Below are positions 23,357 through 64,000 of a DNA stretch of 64,000 nt, piece by piece. The notes beneath the pieces were generated by a model, which was not told the DNA's origin, ran no database searches, and was given only the letters and a program-made list of their open reading frames with translations. The DNA is from Achatina immaculata. Lineage: Eukaryota; Mollusca; Gastropoda; Stylommatophora; Achatinidae. The stretch covers positions 24,636,084 to 24,700,083 of the forward strand of contig CM019719.1 in assembly GCA_009760885.1 (NCBI GenBank), written 5' to 3'. The position numbers and the translations under genes were made by a program. Position 1 is the stretch's first letter. Every line of letters begins with the position of its first letter.

Positions 23357-23686
23357 AATTGTGCTTCTATAATTAGGCAACTGTTCTCCTATAACCAGGC
23401 AACTGTTCTCCTATAACCAGGCAGATGAGATCCTGTAACTAGACAGCTGTTATCTTATAACTAGACAACAGTTCTCCTATAACCAGTCAGATGAGATCCT
23501 GTAACTAGACAGCTGTTATCTTATAACTAGACAACTGTTCTCCTATAACCAGTCAGATGAGATCCTGTAACTAGACAGCTGTTACCTTATAACTAGGCAA
23601 CTGTTCTCCTATAACCAAGCAGTTGTGCTCCTATTATCAGGCAGTTGTACTCCTGCAATTAGACAGTTGTGCATCTTTAGTCTGGC
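23357..23686 (+). repeat. 22-bp minisatellite with 66-bp higher-order unit
   Basis: Three variant 22-bp monomers (CAGATGAGATCCTGTAACTA.., CAGCTGTTATCTTATAACTA.., CAACTGTTCTCCTATAACCA..) recur in fixed order. CAGATGAGA starts at 23422, 23488 and 23554, exactly 66 bp apart. Flanking monomers are more degenerate. Confidence 0.93.
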
Positions 23687-24318
23687 TAACTGGGTAAGGA
23701 TCAGTGTGTTTCAGAAAGTGGTGGAATTCACCAAGAAACTTTTTTGCTTGGATACTGCCTAGGAATTCAAACATGCCACTGTATTCCATTTTCTATCCTA
23801 CTAAATGCTTTGATTTCAAGACCATCACACCTACATTGTGAAGAACACAAATTTACAGCAACAAATAATAAAACATATATTTATTACTAGTGTTTTCATC
23901 TGAAATGACTAATCAAATTTGTTGCAAATCTGATGATCATTTGTTATAAGGGTAGGTTATTCATTTGTGGACCTGAGATAATTTGAACTGGATAACAGAT
24001 GAGAAGTCATTAAGAGCAGGAGATAGGAGGGAGTGTATCTATAGTAAATAACCTTGAAAGACTCAGATAATGAAGCAAAATCCTGTGTTACATTTAGGAA
24101 ATTGTGTTATCAGTATTATGGTACTGGTGTACTAATTGTACTGTTAAGAGTAGAATACCATAATGTTCATTTTTACTGGTACTTTGGTGTACTTTTTGAG
24201 ATAATGTTTTGTGAAGTAATCACATTTTGAATGCATATAATTCTAAAAAGTTTAGGAATAGAAGTTTTCATTTACTTCAGACACGAATAGTTCCTGACTA
24301 ATGTAATTAACATGTTCT
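23687..24318. other. Intergenic stretch, nothing recognised
   Basis: No ORF with motifs and no repeat structure seen; AT-rich. Confidence 0.4.
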
Positions 24319-24328
24319 ACAAACCTTT

Positions 24329-24553
24329 TTGGCCACATTAAACGTCATGATAATTTAGAGAAGACCGTATTGGAAGGATACATAATGGGAAAAAGAAAAA
24401 GAGGAAGACCGAAACGAAGATGGCTGCAAGACATCGTTGATGATCTGGAAATGGATGCAGCAGCAGCAGGCCATCTTGCTCACAACCGAGAGGCCTACAG
24501 GAGTGCTGTTTGGGAGGCAAAGTTCCGCAAGGGACATGCAAAGGAATGAATGA
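24329..24553 (+). mobile_element. L2 LINE 3' stub, 225 bp
   Basis: Encodes GHIKRHDNLEKTVLEGYIMG, KRKRGRPKRRW and the LAHNREAYRSAVWEAK end, then an ATGA-type tail. Perfect target duplication ACAAACCTTT at 24319-24328 and 24554-24563. Very similar to the terminus of the 4490-5487 copy. Confidence 0.92.
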
Positions 24554-24606
24554 ACAAACCTTTATATAGTCATTTTATATATATTATATATTATATTTCA
24601 GAGCTA

Positions 24607-24608
<2 letters not shown>

Positions 24609-24680
<72 letters not shown>
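24609..24680. repeat. (TA)n(GA)n microsatellite
   Basis: A pure TA run switches to a GA run of about 30 bases. Confidence 0.95.
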
Positions 24681-24685
<5 letters not shown>

Positions 24686-24879
24686 CACACCTGACTCCCT
24701 ATTCTTTCTGTCACCACCAAGCAATATATCCTTTGTTACAAACATAAACCAAAAAAAAATTAGTGTGCTGTACTAAAGAAAAGGCATATTAAATGAAAGT
24801 TAAAGATTACATCTCTATTTTAAGCATGAATTTAGTTGTAAAGAATGATATACAGTACGCTGCAACATATATATATATA

Positions 24880-25345
24880 TATCTTACATCCTTCCCATGC
24901 TGTTAAAAGTCACATAGGGCCCGCATGGTAGTTCGCCAAAATGTCCTGCCTTCTGCGAGTTTTTCAGTCTCATCAAGGAATGTTATGCCCACTGAATTGG
25001 CTTCTCTTAACATGTCTTCTTTAGAGTTTCATGTGGTCGACCTCTTTTTCTTTGCCCTGTTGTGCTCCACTTGATAGCTTGTTTGGGGATTCTCTTATTG
25101 TTTCTTCTCATCACATGACCGACATATTTCCATCTTCTTTTTTCTGATCAACCATGAGACAGGTTGTTGTTTGCTCATCTGTCTGATCTCTGCGTTGTTC
25201 TTGAATTCATTCCACTTTATACAGAGTATTTTCCTTAGGCATTTGTTTTCGAAAGAGTCTAATTTCTTGTCTGTATCTTATAGTTGTTTCCAGCTTTCAC
25301 ATGCATAAATAAGGGTGGATATTACATTTGAACTGAATAATCTTT
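24880..25345 (-). mobile_element. L1 LINE 3' fragment
   Basis: Plus strand begins ATCTTACATCCTTCCCATGC (inverse tail). The minus strand has degraded L1 C-terminal coding sequence (NEFKNNAEIRQ-, SWLIRKKRW-like) with frameshifts. Confidence 0.8.
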
Positions 25346-25639
25346 CTGTGGAAAAGCATGAGTGTCAGTATGTATCAACATTGTAGCCAGTGGTGATCAA
25401 CTACTAGCTTGTGTGAAAGAAGTACTTTAACAGCAAAGAAACACCAGTCTTAATACTGAAACAATTGACATGATGTGCCATTGTATCATTTTGCAGTTTA
25501 AAAACTTTCTTTATATATCTAAGGAGGTTTTGAACAACAAAAAAAACTTGTACAAAAACATAAGGTGTGTTTGTGATCTGCTAAAATTTCAGTTCAATAA
25601 GAATACCTTTGATCTGGACAATTCATTTTATTCTTGATT

Positions 25640-26010
25640 TAAATCAAATCAGAAACAGAACACTTACATACACATGTATATATATATATATGATAGATAA
25701 ATATATTATGAATAAGACATTTGATGGCAAGGTCTTAATTATTATTATATTAAATATAAATTATATTAATTAATTTATTAATCAATTAACGGTCTTTGCT
25801 TTTCAATATGTTCTTCAAGTACAGTATTATATAAAGATAAATATAAAAATAAATTTTAAAAAATAATACAATTAAAAAAAATAATTTAATATAATATGTA
25901 ATATAACAATTTAATATAATAATTAATATAATAAATAAATAATGATAATTAATATAATTAAAATAATAATATTACTAATTAATATTATATTATTATATTA
26001 TTTATCTTTC
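25640..26010. repeat. Extreme AT-rich block
   Basis: Nearly pure A/T with TAATATA-type runs. A 40-bp piece near 25790-25830 (GGTCTTTGCTTTTCAATATG) matches L1 RT coding sequence in reverse, so the block probably grew around a LINE scrap. Confidence 0.6.
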
Positions 26011-26030
26011 TTGTCCACATTCTCTATATT

Positions 26031-26253
26031 CTCCACATTAAACGTCATGATAATTTAGAGAAGACCATCATTTAGAAAGGTACATAACGGGAAAAAGAAA
26101 GAGAAAGACCAAGGTGAAGATGGCTTCAAGACATCATTGATAATCTGCAAATGAATGCATCAGCAGCAGGGCATCTTGCTTACAACCGAGAGGCCTACAG
26201 GAGAGATGTTAGGGAGGCATAGTTCTGCAAGGGACATGCAAATGACTGACTGA
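26031..26253 (+). mobile_element. L2 LINE 3' stub, degraded
   Basis: Resembles 24329-24553 (CATTAAACGTCATGATAATT start, GGACATGCAAATGACTGACT end) with a small insertion and substitutions. It lies about 360 bp upstream of the gene B start codon. CCACATT-type repeats at both sides may be a target duplication. Confidence 0.75.
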
Positions 26254-26605
26254 TCCACATTCTAGTACTTTTCGCCACTCTGCTAGACTTTGAGGTATGT
26301 ACTTACCAAGTCAAAAGGATTAGTGCAGAATGAACAAGGAAACTGTTTATATTAGGAAGTACGTTAAGCAAAATTGTACTCCGCAATCTCCCCAAACTGC
26401 TAATATCTTTTTTCAAACTATTTTCAAGTTTGAAAAGGACCATTACATATTTTTATCATGTGTTGCAAATTTTTTATTCATTTATCAGTGTTGATTTTAT
26501 TTTTCCTTGACCTTATTGAATCAGGTTATTGTGGGCTTATCAGTCCCTATATAACTGACTCATGTATATTTAAATAAGTGAGATTCATCTGTTTTTCACT
26601 TGTAG
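26254..26605 (+). promoter_or_regulatory. Region upstream of gene B exon 1 (intron or promoter-proximal)
   Basis: No ORF. It ends in a pyrimidine-rich TTTTTCACTTGTAG, so it is more likely the end of a 5' UTR intron than the core promoter. I see no convincing TATA or initiator combination. Confidence 0.35.
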
Positions 26606-26616
26606 GTAGAATAGAA

Positions 26617-63384
<36,768 letters not shown>

Positions 63385-63764
63385 CCATGAATTTCTGCCA
63401 GAAAGCTCAACAAATATTTTAACATGAGATATCTTGAAAACATTATTAAATTTTTTTTAATTGAAAAAAAAACAAAACTTGACATTGCATATCAAACAAA
63501 AGAGCAAACACTCTGAAATTGCTTTCCACACTACTTGATTTCTTCATTTCGCTGTTTTTTAGTAGAAATGATTTCAGATGGTAAAGTACATTGTTGTATA
63601 TTCTCCTATTTGATTTGATTTATGTTAAAAGGAGTTCAAAACTATAAAAAGCTGTTTATATGTCCATGAGTAGTGCCATATTATATTTAAATGTTCGCAT
63701 CAATTTATATAAAAATTTGCTACTGGGAAAGGATTAGCACAGTTATTTTTATAACTGTGGATGT
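63385..63764 (+). other. Gene B 3' UTR / 3' flank, shared with gene A
   Basis: Non-coding continuation after the TAG at 63382-63384, colinear with 14818-15183 downstream of gene A. An ATTAAA occurs near 63445 but nothing proves its use. Confidence 0.5.
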
Positions 63765-63990
63765 CTGAGTGGCAAAGTGGTTAGTGCACTAGTGTTTCAA
63801 TGGTTTGGGTTTGGATCTGGCTGGAGGTGCCCCAGTCACCCAGCTGTAGAAATGGGTATCTGACTTCTTCTGGAATTGGGGAAGGAAAGGCACTCAGGTG
63901 TAATGCTGACCACATCACCCTCTAGTGTGCTGACAGGTCAAGGAAAATATGGGCACTAACACCACATCCCTATGTGCCTAAGTGGCCAAA
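63765..63990 (+). mobile_element. SINE copy, 3' flank of gene B
   Basis: Head ATGTCTGAGTGGCAAAGTGG, then TTAGTGCACTAGTG and GGTTTGGGTTTGGATC. Body GCCCCAGTCACCCAGCTGTA, GGAATTGGGGAAGGAAAGGC, CATCACCCTCTAGTG. Counterpart of 15186-15456. Confidence 0.82.
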
Positions 63991-64000
63991 ATAAGAAGAA

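Noticed and set aside
23357..23686. CRISPR-like array
   Set aside because: Contiguous degenerate monomers without unique spacers, in a eukaryotic context.

Overview
This is a eukaryotic, AT-rich, intron-rich window. Coding exons are short, every intron I resolved is GT-AG, and most of the DNA is decayed transposons. The combination of a membrane-anchored trefoil/GH31 alpha-glucosidase, abundant endonuclease-reverse-transcriptase LINEs, a tRNA-like-headed SINE and mariner copies fits an invertebrate metazoan. A lophotrochozoan such as a mollusc is my best guess, at low confidence. Nothing is bacterial or organellar.

Two tandem plus-strand genes of glycoside hydrolase family 31 carry the host coding content. 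Gene A enters at the left edge with only its last seven coding exons (1967-14817, 254 codons plus stop). Gene B is complete: 19 coding exons from the ATG at 26617 to the stop at 63384 join without a frame break into 959 residues. The predicted order is a short cytosolic tail, one transmembrane anchor, a six-cysteine P-type trefoil domain, a beta-sandwich, the catalytic barrel (nucleophile D541, acid/base D641) and C-terminal beta domains. The closest family pattern is acid alpha-glucosidase/intestinal maltase with one catalytic unit. Over the shared seven exons A and B differ at 12 of 254 residues. The duplication includes introns and 3' flank: about 1240-15456 in A aligns with about 52843-64000 in B.

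Because the introns are paralogous, one copy often preserves the empty site of an insertion in the other. At least three SINEs are shared and therefore predate the duplication. Many LINE pieces and one complete mariner lack a counterpart and are younger. LINE families are named L1 to L4 here only for convenience. L1 is a near-complete endonuclease/RT element with a (GATAA)-like tail. L2 has an (ATTC)n tail, L3 a (GAGA)n tail, and L4 a C-terminal module only. Other elements are a Jockey-like LINE, a deleted hAT element, piggyBac-like MITEs, three mariners and a fragment with a PD-(D/E)XK-like nuclease domain.

Layout: 1-1966, MITE and LINE pieces in gene A intron 12; 1967-14817, gene A 3' part; 14818-26605, intergenic DNA with nested LINEs, a MITE and a 66-bp higher-order minisatellite; 26606-63384, gene B; 63385-64000, duplicated 3' flank ending in a SINE. 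The most notable items are a decayed duplicate of GH31 exon 5 at 35896-36122, a LINE with a twin-priming inversion at 49916-50918, two mariners sharing a catalytic Asp-to-His change, and a 23-copy 43-bp minisatellite found only in gene B. I found no new multi-gene system; the value of the window is as a tandem-duplicate record of transposon history.
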